In this document: piece by piece, positions 52,487-61,652 of the stretch
Numbering within the stretch: the stretch's first letter is position 1
Layout of the letters: every line of letters begins with the position of its first letter
Origin: Sulfuriferula plumbiphila
GTDB lineage: Bacteria; Pseudomonadota; Gammaproteobacteria; Burkholderiales; Sulfuriferulaceae
DNA: 64,000 nucleotides
Assembly: GCF_009938015.1 (NCBI RefSeq)
Contig: NZ_AP021884.1
Coordinates: forward strand, 2,219,501 to 2,283,500
Reading direction: 5' to 3'
The notes under the pieces: model-generated
What the model was told of the DNA's origin: nothing
Database searches by the model: none
What the model saw: only the letters and a program-made list of their open reading frames with translations
Program-made: the position numbers and the translations under genes

Positions 52487-53710
52487 TCACGGCTTATGCT
52501 TCCCTCTCAGCCATGCGATATATCCAAATGATATCGCGACAGCCAGCAGGATCGCCGCCAGCAGGGAAAAAGCGGCGACATAGCCGTGCCGGCCGACCAT
52601 CCAGCCTGTCAGCACCGGACCGATGGACTGGCCGATGTCCATGATAGTGCTCAGCACACCCATCGAAGAACCGTATGCGCCGTTTTTGGTGAGATCCGCC
52701 ACCAGCGCTGACGTGGACGAAGTGACAGCGGCAAAGCCGATGCCGAACAGCGAAACCAGAACCACCAGGCCAAACACGCCTGGGAAACGTGGCAGAAGCA
52801 AGACGCTTATCCCCGCCACAATCAGGCCGGGGATAATGACGCGTTCGCGGCCAGATTTATCGGAAATAGTCCCCATCAGAGGCTTCAGGAACACGATGCT
52901 GAGCAGTTGTGCCCCGAGGATAATACCGATCTCCCAGGCGGGAATGCCCTTGGATGAAGCGAACAATGCCAGGAACGCTTCTATCGCCCCGAAGACAAGG
53001 TACAGCGCGGCTTCAACCAGACTGGTCGCCAGCATATAGCGATCTTTCAGTACCGTCCGGAGGCTGTCCATGAAATGGGGCCGGATATGGCTTCGCGCAG
53101 CGGGCTTCGATTCATCCGGGAGCAGGAATCCAAGTGCCAGCGCCAATACTGCACTGATGCCGCACGCCAGATAGACCATCTGGAAACTCGCCAGCGAAAT
53201 GAGCAAACCACCCAGGAATGGCGCGACAGAACGCCCGACTATGGTGGCTGAGGAATAAGCCGAAAGCTTTTCCGCCCGATCCTGCACATATCTTTCAGCG
53301 ATAGCCGCATTTACCACCGTGCCGAAAATGGCGGTGGAGAAGCCGTGATAGAAACGCACTGCGATCAATTGCCAAACATCGCTCACCAGCAAATAAAGGA
53401 AAGGTGCCGTGGCAAACACGAAAAGCGCGGCGTAGATAATGCTGCGCTTGCCCAGATAATCGGATAACGCCCCGGCAGGAAAACTGATCAATATGCCTGG
53501 CACAGTCGAAGCCATGACGATCCAGCCGATTTCCGCAGGACTCGCCCCCAGTGCTTTTGAAAACAGGGGCAACGCCGGTGTCTTCGACATTGTTGAGCTG
53601 AGTATTGCCAAGCCGCCAATCACCGAGATAAGAAGGAAAAAATTGCGATTGGATGGTTTGTGCACACTATCTCCGTTACTGGGCTCAGATGCGTTGGTGA
53701 GTGCGTTCAT
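52487..53710 (-). CDS. MFS transporter
   Basis: About 407 residues with 12 hydrophobic segments, GALSDYLGKRSIIYAAL (motif A between helices 2 and 3) and GTISDKSGRERVII as the second-half copy. This is a drug/metabolite efflux type MFS protein. ATG at 53710 begins MNALTNASEP; the longer frame is not used. It follows the small HAD gene in the same direction. Substrate unknown. Confidence 0.9.
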   Translation of the reverse strand: MNALTNASEPSNGDSVHKPSNRNFFLLISVIGGLAILSSTMSKTPALPLFSKALGASPAEIGWIVMASTVPGILISFPAGALSDYLGKRSIIYAALFVFATAPFLYLLVSDVWQLIAVRFYHGFSTAIFGTVVNAAIAERYVQDRAEKLSAYSSATIVGRSVAPFLGGLLISLASFQMVYLACGISAVLALALGFLLPDESKPAARSHIRPHFMDSLRTVLKDRYMLATSLVEAALYLVFGAIEAFLALFASSKGIPAWEIGIILGAQLLSIVFLKPLMGTISDKSGRERVIIPGLIVAGISVLLLPRFPGVFGLVVLVSLFGIGFAAVTSSTSALVADLTKNGAYGSSMGVLSTIMDIGQSIGPVLTGWMVGRHGYVAAFSLLAAILLAVAISFGYIAWLRGKHKP

Positions 53711-53906
53711 CTTGTCTGGGTGCCAAATAAAAACCCGGCCACACAAAATCCAGGACAGCCTCACTGCCGCCATTCACTGCCGCCATTATGCGTTCTTACC
53801 GCGGATGTTTCATCCTAAATATGGCAGTTATCCCATAGCAATGAGCGCTGACCCGGGCGGCCAAGACAGCCAACGCTGGCTGCGAAAAGCGGCTACGGGG
53901 ACGGAT

Positions 53907-54377
53907 TCATTGCCGCAGTGTCGCCACCAGGCGGCGCGGATTCGACAGCAGATCAAGGGCGGCGAGGATGTCGGGCGCGACCACAGCGGCCGCCGCGAGC
54001 GTGGCCCCCGCGGCACCTTCAGGCCCCAACACGGCGATACCGAGCGCGGTGGCCGCCAACATGTCCCGGTCGTTGCTACCATTACCGATCGCGACCGTCC
54101 GTTCGACACCCAGTTGCCGCACATAGTCGAGCTTCGCCTCTCGCTGACCGGATTCAGCCAGGACAGCAAGCGAAATATCGAGGCCGGCAAGCGACTCCCG
54201 GGCCTGGCCGAAGGTATCTCCTGTCACCACATGGATGGTCAAATCCCCTGCCAGCGCCGCGAGCCGCCGGGAAACACCTTCGAGCAACCGGCCGTCCCGG
54301 GCCAGAGTGCCATTGTAATCACATACCAGATGGACGAGTTCAAGGGTCGCACCACCCGGAATGTCAATTTTGATCAT
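53907..54377 (-). CDS. Soluble HAD-family protein resembling the P-type ATPase phosphorylation domain
   Basis: About 156 residues: VCDYNGTLARDG (motif I with Asn replacing the second Asp), VVTGDTFGQA (motif II), and IGNGSNDRDMLAAT (motif IV). Such proteins are relatives of the P domain of P-type ATPases without membrane part. A class P-type ATPase lies 1 kb away on the other strand. ATG at 54377 begins MIKIDIPGG. Substrate unknown. Confidence 0.8.
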   Translation of the reverse strand: MIKIDIPGGATLELVHLVCDYNGTLARDGRLLEGVSRRLAALAGDLTIHVVTGDTFGQARESLAGLDISLAVLAESGQREAKLDYVRQLGVERTVAIGNGSNDRDMLAATALGIAVLGPEGAAGATLAAAAVVAPDILAALDLLSNPRRLVATLRQ

Positions 54378-54505
54378 CACTTCACTTCTCCTGGCAGAGC
54401 TACTCGACTCCCATGTATTACGATACTCCCCGGAAATACATCCCGCTCCATTGGAAGCCATTGATATCGAGATTCACGGTTCTATTCAATATAGTTTTTC
54501 TTTAT

Positions 54506-54529
54506 TTGTTACCATAGTAACAATATAAT
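54506..54529 (+). promoter_or_regulatory. Palindromic operator and -10 of the ChrB-N gene
   Basis: TTGTTAC-CATA-GTAACAA is a perfect 18-base palindrome, directly followed by TATAAT. The -10 ends six bases before the ATG at 54536, so the transcript would be leaderless or nearly so. A repressor for the site is not encoded next to it, unless the ChrB-like protein binds it itself. Confidence 0.6.
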
Positions 54530-54535
54530 TATTTT

Positions 54536-55078
54536 ATGACTACACAGAACTGGCTGCTCCTCACCTACAAAGTCCCTCCCGAACCGGCCAAGAAGCGGGT
54601 CGCCCTTTGGCGACGGCTCAAAGGAATGGGGGGTATCTACCTGCAGAACGGTGTCTGTCTCTTACCCAAGACCGACGACCACGTTCGCCAGCTCAAAATG
54701 CTGGAGAACGAGATAGCCGAAATGACCGGCGAATCAGTGATCCTGGAAACAGTGGCGCTGGATCGCTCACAGGAAGACAAAGTCGTCGCCCGTTTTAAAG
54801 CGGATCGCGACGAGGCGTACCGAGAGTTCCTTGATAAGTGCAGGGACTTCGAGGGCGAGATCAACAAGGAAACCGCAGCTAGCCACTTCACCTATGCTGA
54901 GCTGGAAGAAAACGACGTGGATTTTAAGAAGCTGCAAAGTTGGCTGGAAAAAATCCGCAAGCTCGATTTCTACGGCGCGAGCTTGGCGCTTGAGGCCGAG
55001 CAAGGCCTGCAGGCCTGCGAAGCCTTATTGGACGCCTACGCCCAGCGCGTGTTCGAGGCGCACGACGAAAACCGCTGA
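54536..55078 (+). CDS. ChrB N-terminal domain protein
   Basis: The 180-residue protein is the N-terminal domain of ChrB (WLLLTYKVPPEPAKKRVALW, LKGMGGIYLQNGVCLLP), which regulates chromate-resistance operons. The C-terminal ChrB domain and the chromate pump ChrA are absent. It could act as a repressor of its own palindromic operator. Followed by a broken nuclease gene and a proton ATPase gene in the same direction. Confidence 0.87.
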   Translation: MTTQNWLLLTYKVPPEPAKKRVALWRRLKGMGGIYLQNGVCLLPKTDDHVRQLKMLENEIAEMTGESVILETVALDRSQEDKVVARFKADRDEAYREFLDKCRDFEGEINKETAASHFTYAELEENDVDFKKLQSWLEKIRKLDFYGASLALEAEQGLQACEALLDAYAQRVFEAHDENR

Positions 55079-55094
55079 TAAAGGAAGGCAAGCC

Positions 55095-55447
55095 ATGAAA
55101 CTGACCGTACTCACCTACAACACGCTGTTCGGCGGACGCGACGGCTCCGATGATCGTGGTGCGCAGGCTCAGATCGGCCTGATCAACGAACTCAAGCCTG
55201 ATATTTTCCTGATGCTGGAAGCCGCTGGCTGGGTGGATGTTGGCCATGCGCTGGGCGGATCAAGCATTCCGAGGGTGTCCACGACAGGTTTCACCGGCAC
55301 CGAGTTCGCGGTCATGCGCTGCAACTACCTGTTGGCATCGAACGCGTTGGCAGATCACGCCAGGTCTTATCAGGTCATCCGTACCCCATAACCGACATGG
55401 CTTCCGATCACTATCCGGTGCTGGCCACCTTCGAGGTGCCACTGTGA
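55095..55447 (+). pseudogene. Deleted endonuclease/exonuclease/phosphatase-family gene
   Basis: The start MKLTVLTYNTLFGGRDGS, with KPDIFLMLEAA, is that of an EEP-fold nuclease or phosphatase. A large middle part is lost, and after NALADHARSYQVIRTP the frame shifts to the end ITDMASDHYPVLATFEVPL with its SDHYPV motif. The gene cannot make a complete enzyme. Its stop overlaps the GTG of the ATPase gene. Confidence 0.8.
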
Positions 55448-57855
55448 GCGCGTCCAACGAATCCGCCGCTGGCAAATCCGCTGACGGTACCGAAACGGAA
55501 AAGCCCAAGGAATTGACCCCCGGTGCTGAGGAGGGGCTGTCTGAGGCAGAGGCCCGGACCCGCCTCGCCCAATTCGGTTACAACGAAATCCGGGAAGAGC
55601 CATCCGGTCCTCTTCGAAGCATCCTGGGGCGCCTCTGGGGTCCCATTCCCTGGATGCTCGAGGCGGCGCTCGTACTCGAGGTGGTGCTGGGCAAACTGGC
55701 AGGGCCGGCGCTCATTGCCGTCTGGCTGGTCTTCAGCGCCGTGCTCGGCGGCGTCCAGGAGCGTCGGGCCCGAACCGCGTTGGATCTTCTGCGCAGCCGT
55801 CTGCAAGTCAGTTCGCGAGTCCGCCGCGCTGGAAACTGGCAGATACTTCCCGCCCGGGAGATTGTTCCGGGCGATCTGGTTCACGTCAGGATGGGCGATA
55901 TCGTGCCTGCCGACTTTACGATCGACGAAGGGACCGTGGAGGTCGATCAGTCCGCGCTCACGGGTGAGTCAGGCGTCGTACCCCGATCCCGCGGCGAAAC
56001 GATTTATTCGGCGTCGAGCGTCGGTCGCGGCGAAGCCTCAGGAACGGTCACAGCGACTGGACCGCGCACCTACTATGGGCGCACGGCAGAGTTGGTCAGG
56101 ACCGCCCGCTCGGTCGGTCATCTTGACCAGCTTCTCTTCACCGTTGTGCGCTATCTGGTAAACATCGACGCGGTACTCGCAGTGGCGCTTGTCGCGGCCG
56201 TTCTTTGGCGCGGAGAAGACTTGCTTCCGCTCATTCCTTTTTTCCTGGTGCTGGTGATTGCCACGGTGCCGGTGACGATGCCGGCAGCCTTTACGGTTGC
56301 CAACGCGGTCGAAGCGCGGACACTGACAAACAAAGGCGTTCTGGTCACCGGGCTGTCCGCACTCCAGGAAGCGGCGACCATGGACGTTCTATGTATAGAC
56401 AAGACCGGCACGCTGACGCAGAACAAGGAAAGCCTCGCTGCCCTCGTGCCTTTCGCAGGCGAGTCTGAGGACGAGGTCTTGACCTGGGCGGCCGCATCCT
56501 GCGACGAGGCGACTCAGGGCCCGGTCGAACTTGCCATCCTCGGCGCCTTCAAGGACCGGTCGCTACAGCCGCTCAGCCGGAAGAAGTTCGTTCCGTTCGA
56601 TCCCGCGATCAAGCACTCCGAAGCGCACGTCAACCGGGATGGGCAGGCTTTGCGTGTGGTGCTGGGCGCTCCGCTAGTGGTCCAACAGCTCGCCGAGCCG
56701 CAGCCCGAACTCATGGCCCGTGTCGAAGCGCTGGCTGCTTCCGGCGCGCGCGTCCTCGCGGTTGCAGCCGGTCCTGAGGAGCACCTGAGCATTCGAGGAC
56801 TTGTCGCGCTCGCCGATTCGCTCCGGGACGACGCTGCGGAGTTAGTGAAAGCAATACAGCAGCTTGGCGTCAAGGTGCTCATGGTCACCGGGGACACGCG
56901 GGCGACCGCCCAGGCCGTCAGCCGTGCGGTAGGGATCGGCGGTCACTTCGGGGATGCGGAGGATTCCTTGCATAATCCGCTTGAATATGACGGATTTGCA
57001 AACTTCTATCCGGAGGAAAAATTCCACCTTGTACAGACGCTGCAGCGCTCTGGCCGAATCACAGGAATGACCGGCGACGGCGTGAACGACGCGCCAGCGC
57101 TCAAACAGGCGGAGGTCGGCATTGCGGTTCATTCGGCTTCGGACGTCGCCAAAGCCTCTGCACAGATCGTCCTGACGGTTCCCGGGCTTCAAGGCATCGT
57201 TTCAGTGGTGTCGGGCGGCCGGCGTGTTTACCGGCGCATGCTGACCTGGACGATCACGAAGATTGCTCGCACGGTTGAACTTGCGGCACTGCTGACCATC
57301 GGCTATATCGCAACCGGCTTCTTCGTGACGCCGCTGGCCCTGATCGCCGTGATCGTCGTCCTGAATGACATTGTGACGATCACCCTGGCGACCGACCGTG
57401 TGCAGGGCTCTTCGACACCCAGGCAATGGGACGTCCGCGAAATCGCCAAGATCGGCGGCGTCCTCGCGCTCGGCTGGCTGGTTCTAGGGTTTGTCATCCT
57501 GTGGGCGGCGATGAACATCCTGAAGCTGCCCACTCTCCAGATCCAGACGCTGATGTTTGTCTACCTCATGTACTCCGCCCAGGCCACGATTTACATCACC
57601 CGCGTGCCAGGCCGGTTCTGGTCGCTTGCGCCCAGTCGCTACGTCGCTGCCGCGACGATTGGCAATGTAGCCATAGCGTCCATATTGGCTGCCTGGGGCA
57701 TTCTCATGGCTTCTGTTCCCGTTGTTCTGCTGGCAGGTACCCTCGGGGCAGTCCTGGTCGCCAGCGTTCTGCTCGACCAGGTAAAGATCTCGGTGTTCCA
57801 ACAGACGGGGCTTCTTGGAAGTTCGAGTCCGTCGGGCGTCAATGCGAGCACTTAA
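55444..57855 (+). CDS. Plasma-membrane proton-efflux P-type ATPase (P3A)
   Basis: About 803 residues with a cation-ATPase N domain, TGES (ALTGESGV), the membrane PVTMPAAFTVANAV ion-site helix, the phosphorylation site DKTGTLTQN, TGD and GDGVNDAPALKQA, all typical of H+-ATPases of the fungal/plant P3A type found also in bacteria. It pumps protons out at the expense of ATP and may help at low pH. GTG at 55444 overlaps the preceding stop (GTGA). Confidence 0.93.
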   Translation: MSASNESAAGKSADGTETEKPKELTPGAEEGLSEAEARTRLAQFGYNEIREEPSGPLRSILGRLWGPIPWMLEAALVLEVVLGKLAGPALIAVWLVFSAVLGGVQERRARTALDLLRSRLQVSSRVRRAGNWQILPAREIVPGDLVHVRMGDIVPADFTIDEGTVEVDQSALTGESGVVPRSRGETIYSASSVGRGEASGTVTATGPRTYYGRTAELVRTARSVGHLDQLLFTVVRYLVNIDAVLAVALVAAVLWRGEDLLPLIPFFLVLVIATVPVTMPAAFTVANAVEARTLTNKGVLVTGLSALQEAATMDVLCIDKTGTLTQNKESLAALVPFAGESEDEVLTWAAASCDEATQGPVELAILGAFKDRSLQPLSRKKFVPFDPAIKHSEAHVNRDGQALRVVLGAPLVVQQLAEPQPELMARVEALAASGARVLAVAAGPEEHLSIRGLVALADSLRDDAAELVKAIQQLGVKVLMVTGDTRATAQAVSRAVGIGGHFGDAEDSLHNPLEYDGFANFYPEEKFHLVQTLQRSGRITGMTGDGVNDAPALKQAEVGIAVHSASDVAKASAQIVLTVPGLQGIVSVVSGGRRVYRRMLTWTITKIARTVELAALLTIGYIATGFFVTPLALIAVIVVLNDIVTITLATDRVQGSSTPRQWDVREIAKIGGVLALGWLVLGFVILWAAMNILKLPTLQIQTLMFVYLMYSAQATIYITRVPGRFWSLAPSRYVAAATIGNVAIASILAAWGILMASVPVVLLAGTLGAVLVASVLLDQVKISVFQQTGLLGSSSPSGVNAST

Positions 57856-57907
57856 TCCTCCAGGCGCAAGACCTGCTATCGCCCTCGCTCTCCACCCCTA
57901 CACTAGA

Positions 57908-57961
57908 CACGAGGCCCACGACGAAAACCTTGTACTGACGACCTTTGAGATGCCGCAATGA
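57908..57961 (+). pseudogene. Short tail fragment resembling the neighbouring genes
   Basis: In one frame this reads HEAHDENLVLTTFEMPQ and stop: its first part repeats the ChrB-N ending (FEAHDEN, 18 of 19 bases alike) and its last part recalls the nuclease ending (LATFEVPL). It looks like a scrap from recombination of the upstream genes. The rest of the 325-base gap 57856-58180 shows nothing else recognisable apart from the left end of the IS element. Confidence 0.35.
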
Positions 57962-58144
57962 ATTATTTGATACAGACATCATGTTTCCAACGCTTGTCGA
58001 GAAATTTGGCCTTATTCGCACGCACGACAACAGGGAGAATGGTATGGACGCTTGCCCCCGGCGACGGGCTACTGAGGTGGCGTAGGGTGGGGCGAAGGTG
58101 GATCCTCATGGGCCGACGGCATCGAAGTGCCAAATTTGGAGGAA

Positions 58145-58985
58145 CATGGAGTTCTTCACAGGCAAACCAGAGGATCCATCATGAAGCATGGCGTAGTCGG
58201 CATTGATATTGCAAAACGGGTATTTCAACTGCATTGGGTTGATATTGAGACGGGAGAGATGGTGAGTTTGCAGCTCAAACGCGAGAAGTTTCTGGAGCAT
58301 TTTGCCAGGCATCGTGATCGAAGCCCTGCGTGATCAGTGGCAGCGCATTACGGAGCTGGATATGCAAATCGCGGGAATTGAGCTCAAGCTTAAAAGCTGG
58401 TTAAAGGTGGACAAGGCGGCCCGCGCCATTGCTGACATTCCCGGTGTGGGCCTGTTGACCGCCACCGCTGCGGTGGCCACGATGGGGGATGCCAAAGCCT
58501 TCAAGTCAGGCCGTGAGTTTGCGGCTTGGGTGGGCCTGGTGCCTGGGCAAACCGGCACGGGCGGGAAGACGAGGCTACTGGGCATCAGCAAGCGTGGTGA
58601 CACCTATTTGCGAACCCTGCTCATCCACGGCGCCCGCTCGGTATTGGTACACGCCAAGCAACCTGGGGCGTGGGTTGACGAATTAGGCAAGCGCAGGCCA
58701 TCCAATGTGGTGGTGGTCGCGCTGGCCAACAAGATGGCGCGAATGATCTGGGCGATGCTGGCCCATGACCGGGCGTACCAGGGCGACTGGGTCAGCATCA
58801 GGCCAGCATAGGGCCATGCACTGGGCAGTCAAAGAATAACGAACACAGGAGTGAATGCTGAAAGGTTGCGATAGGTAATTGTGTGTGATGGCAAACAGGT
58901 CAGACCGTGGCTTGCTGAACCTGAATGATGAGCTGGACATCAATAGTCCGCCAGGAGAATGAGGGGCAAGTCAGCGAATTCCATC
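58145..58985 (+). mobile_element. IS110-family (IS1111 group) element, internally deleted
   Basis: Subterminal inverted repeats CATGGAGTTC (58145) and GAATTCCATC (58976; 8 of 10 match) bound a region containing a broken DEDD transposase. IS1111-group elements have subterminal rather than terminal repeats. End positions are approximate. The element is non-autonomous. Confidence 0.65.
58181..58811 (+). pseudogene. IS110-family transposase with internal deletion
   Basis: The N-terminal DEDD part (VVGIDIAKRVFQLHWVD) stops at LEHFARH and is joined, after loss of roughly 500 bases and with a frame change near 58305, to the C-terminal part (IEALRDQWQRITELDMQIAG, IPGVGLLTATAAVATMG, SGREFAAWVGLVPGQ with the conserved serine region). 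Most of the catalytic DEDD domain is gone. Confidence 0.88.
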
Positions 58986-59100
58986 GGGGCCCGCAGGGAA
59001 ATAGCCTGCAACAAGGCCGGATATAGAACTGCAGCCTTGTCTTGTTTACCAAAACACAGCAAAAACCCTTGGCAATCGGGAAGCGTCCATATAGAACATC

Positions 59101-60366
59101 ATGAGTGAATTGAATGAAGCCGCGATGGCGTCGACTGGGACGCGGCAAGAACAACCCGGGGGCTGGCTCAACCGCACCGTGGCGGGGGCCGGCATCACCA
59201 GTGCGCTGGGCGACTTCTGTTATGAGACCACCACCGTGATCCTGCCCGGCTTCCTGGCGGTGCTGGGCATACCAGCGGCGGCGCTCGGCATCATCGAAGG
59301 CATCGCCGATGCGGTGGCCAGCTTCACCAAGATGGTGTCGGGCTACATCGCCGACAAGATGGGCCATCGCAAACTATTGGTTCTGGTCGGTTATGGACTG
59401 ACGCCGGCTGGGCAGGTCCTGATCGCCCTGGCGGCAGGCTGGCCCTTGCTGCTTTTGGGTCGTTTGGTGTCATGGTTCGGCAAGGGCCTGCGCGGCCCCT
59501 TGCGCGATGCCATCGTGATTCAGGCGGTCAGCCCCGAAACGCGAGGTCGTGCATTCGGCTTTCACCGCGCAGCCGACACCATTGGCGCAGTGGTCGGCCC
59601 CTTGCTGGGCGTGGCTTTGCTCGGTTTGGCCCAGGACTGGCATTGGGAAAATGCGTCCGGCCCATTCCGCTTTGTGCTGTGGCTCTCCGTCATTCCCGGT
59701 GTGCTGGCGGTGCTTGCCTTTCTGACGCTGGTCAAAGACCCGCAGCACTCGTCCAATCCAGCACTGAAATTTTTCAGTTCTCTGCGCGGCTTGCCGACGC
59801 GCTTCAAGCGCTACCTTGGCGCGGTTGGCATCTTCGGTATCGGTGACTTCTCGCACAGTCTGCTCATTCTGGCGGCGACCACGTTGCTGACTGCATCGAT
59901 GGGCGTGGTGCATGCGGCGCAAGTCGCCGGATTGCTGTATGTCTGGCGCAATGTGGTGCAGGTTGCGGTATCTTATCCAGTCGGGGTGCTGGCAGATCGA
60001 TTCGGCCATCTGCCGGTGCTGGTTGTCGGTTATGTGCTGGGCGCGCTCACCGCCATTCTCGCCGCGCTGGCCTTCTGGTTCAGCATTGACAGCATTTTGC
60101 TGCTCGGCGTGATTTTCTTCATCGCTGGCTTATATGTCGCCGTACAGGAAGCACTGGAATCGACCGTAACCGCCGACATGGTGGGCGCGGATAAGCTGGC
60201 CATGAGTTACGGCGCACTTGGCACGGTCAATGGCACGGCCAAGTTCATCTCCAGCACCGCAGTCGGCGTGCTGTGGACGGTCGTCTCGCCGGTGTTCAGT
60301 TTTGGGCTGGCCGCAGTGCTGATGGCCGCCGGCACGCTGGCGCTGGCACGGGTGGGTACGCAATAA
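59101..60366 (+). CDS. MFS transporter
   Basis: The 421-residue permease has 12 transmembrane helices, GYIADKMGHRKLLVLVGYGL (motif A) and GVLADRFGHLPVLVVGYVLG (its repeat). The family includes MFS proteins encoded in metal- and acid-stress islands; substrate unknown. A remnant of a related gene lies at 62904-63152. It follows the IS element by about 115 bases. Confidence 0.9.
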   Translation: MSELNEAAMASTGTRQEQPGGWLNRTVAGAGITSALGDFCYETTTVILPGFLAVLGIPAAALGIIEGIADAVASFTKMVSGYIADKMGHRKLLVLVGYGLTPAGQVLIALAAGWPLLLLGRLVSWFGKGLRGPLRDAIVIQAVSPETRGRAFGFHRAADTIGAVVGPLLGVALLGLAQDWHWENASGPFRFVLWLSVIPGVLAVLAFLTLVKDPQHSSNPALKFFSSLRGLPTRFKRYLGAVGIFGIGDFSHSLLILAATTLLTASMGVVHAAQVAGLLYVWRNVVQVAVSYPVGVLADRFGHLPVLVVGYVLGALTAILAALAFWFSIDSILLLGVIFFIAGLYVAVQEALESTVTADMVGADKLAMSYGALGTVNGTAKFISSTAVGVLWTVVSPVFSFGLAAVLMAAGTLALARVGTQ

Positions 60367-60396
60367 ACCGAGCACCAGCCGTGCTGTCGCCACCAG

Positions 60397-60939
60397 TCAA
60401 ACTATCCGAAGGAAATATCCCAGCCAAGCCATCAATCCGCCAGCGATTACGAGCGCCAAGGACCAGCACGTTTTGCAACTCAGGGTGGTGTACCCGATCC
60501 CGGCACCAAGCACTCCCAGGCAAGCCACGGCAACCGCGACGGACGGCCAGCCCGAACCGGGTATTGCGCTGGCAACCATCAATGGGACGGTGGCCCCGCC
60601 GAAGGAGCACAGGCCGGACACAAACGCGGAAACGAAGGACTCGCGCAATGCCTGCTGCCCCAATTTCCCGGCGACCAGCCGTTCGCGCCGGGTCATGTTG
60701 AGCTGGTACGCCATGCGCAACAGCTCCCCCCGCTGGCGGGCGTACTCCGCAGCGAAAAACACGACGGCGGTGGGAAAACCCGAAGCGAGCCCGATCCGTA
60801 CAGCCAGGCTGCCCGTCAGCGCGGCGCCCGGACGAAGCATTTTCCCGGTCGCCAGGGTCAGGGCAGTCAACATGCCCTCGACCAGTCCCGTGATAACGAA
60901 AAACAGCCACGCGCGCCGGAAAACCCGTTTCGTGGTCAC
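60397..60939 (-). CDS. VIT1/CCC1-like membrane protein
   Basis: About 180 residues with five hydrophobic segments (TGLVEGMLTALTLATGKML, AVRIGLASGFPTAVVFFAAEY, SGLCSFGGATVPLMVASAIPG and two more). GLVEGM-type repeats and the FAAEYARQR cytoplasmic start recall the VIT/CCC1 iron/manganese transporter fold. Its GTG overlaps the stop of the DUF211 gene, an association seen elsewhere. Transport function is inferred. Confidence 0.75.
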   Translation of the reverse strand: MTTKRVFRRAWLFFVITGLVEGMLTALTLATGKMLRPGAALTGSLAVRIGLASGFPTAVVFFAAEYARQRGELLRMAYQLNMTRRERLVAGKLGQQALRESFVSAFVSGLCSFGGATVPLMVASAIPGSGWPSVAVAVACLGVLGAGIGYTTLSCKTCWSLALVIAGGLMAWLGYFLRIV

Positions 60940-61223
60940 GTCCTCCCCCGCTTGATTTCTTCCACTATCCGGCTGCCCGCCACCAGTTGGTCGATGCTGT
61001 GCACCGCCGCGCCGGTATGCTCGATGGCCTGCACCAGGTCGGGATAGGAGATATTCTCACCTTCGATGGTGACGTTGAATCCCACGGTCTCGATGTCGAT
61101 TTCGGTGACCGTAATGTTCACGGCCTCCACTCCCTCGACTCGGCAAATGGCCTCTGCCAGCTCGGTGACGGCGGGTTTAGAGATCGCCTTGTCCACGTCG
61201 AGGACAATCCGGCGTATATTCAT
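60936..61223 (-). CDS. DUF211 protein
   Basis: A 95-residue ferredoxin-like protein with the DUF211 pattern (NIRRIVLDVDKAISKPAVTELAEAI, VNITVTEIDIETVGFNVTIEGE). ATG at 61223 has a GGAGGAGG ribosome-binding site. DUF211 proteins often lie with VIT-like transporters, as here; function unknown. Confidence 0.9.
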   Translation of the reverse strand: MNIRRIVLDVDKAISKPAVTELAEAICRVEGVEAVNITVTEIDIETVGFNVTIEGENISYPDLVQAIEHTGAAVHSIDQLVAGSRIVEEIKRGRT

Positions 61224-61236
61224 GCCCTCCTCCATT

Positions 61237-61462
61237 TTAGCCGCCATAGCTGTAATCCCTGATCAGCGGCAGCACGGCATGGCCCAGGCTGTCCAGGGAA
61301 GGATTGAGCAAGTAGCGCTGCGATCCTGGGAACCGTGAGCATCACTGCCGGGCTGGCTCCAAGGTCTGTTTCGGCGCCGTTCCAGAGGCGTATCCGCAGG
61401 GGAATAGCGTGGCTACGCAACCGCGCCACGAACGCGTTGAATCGATTCTGCCACAACATCAT
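61237..61462 (-). pseudogene. Truncated cyclopropane-fatty-acid synthase gene
   Basis: The start (MMLWQNRFNAFVARLRSHAI, RLWNGAETDLG) matches the N-terminus of Cfa-type methyltransferases. After VPRIAAL the frame shifts, and the second frame gives YLLNPSLDSLGHA, the next conserved block, before stopping at 61237. The methyltransferase domain is absent. Confidence 0.75.
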
Positions 61463-61652
61463 CTCCCTTTTTCTCCTATTGACTATAAAAACCATGGATC
61501 CCGTTCCCCGCCCGCGAGAAACAGCCGAACAGGCGTAACAGATTGCGCTTATCGTGGCGGGGACAGCCAGGTCAAATCGGACAGCGCCTGCTGCTGCCAT
61601 GGGCGCGGACGACGGCTGTATTCGTCGAGAAAATGCCGCACGGTCACTTGAC

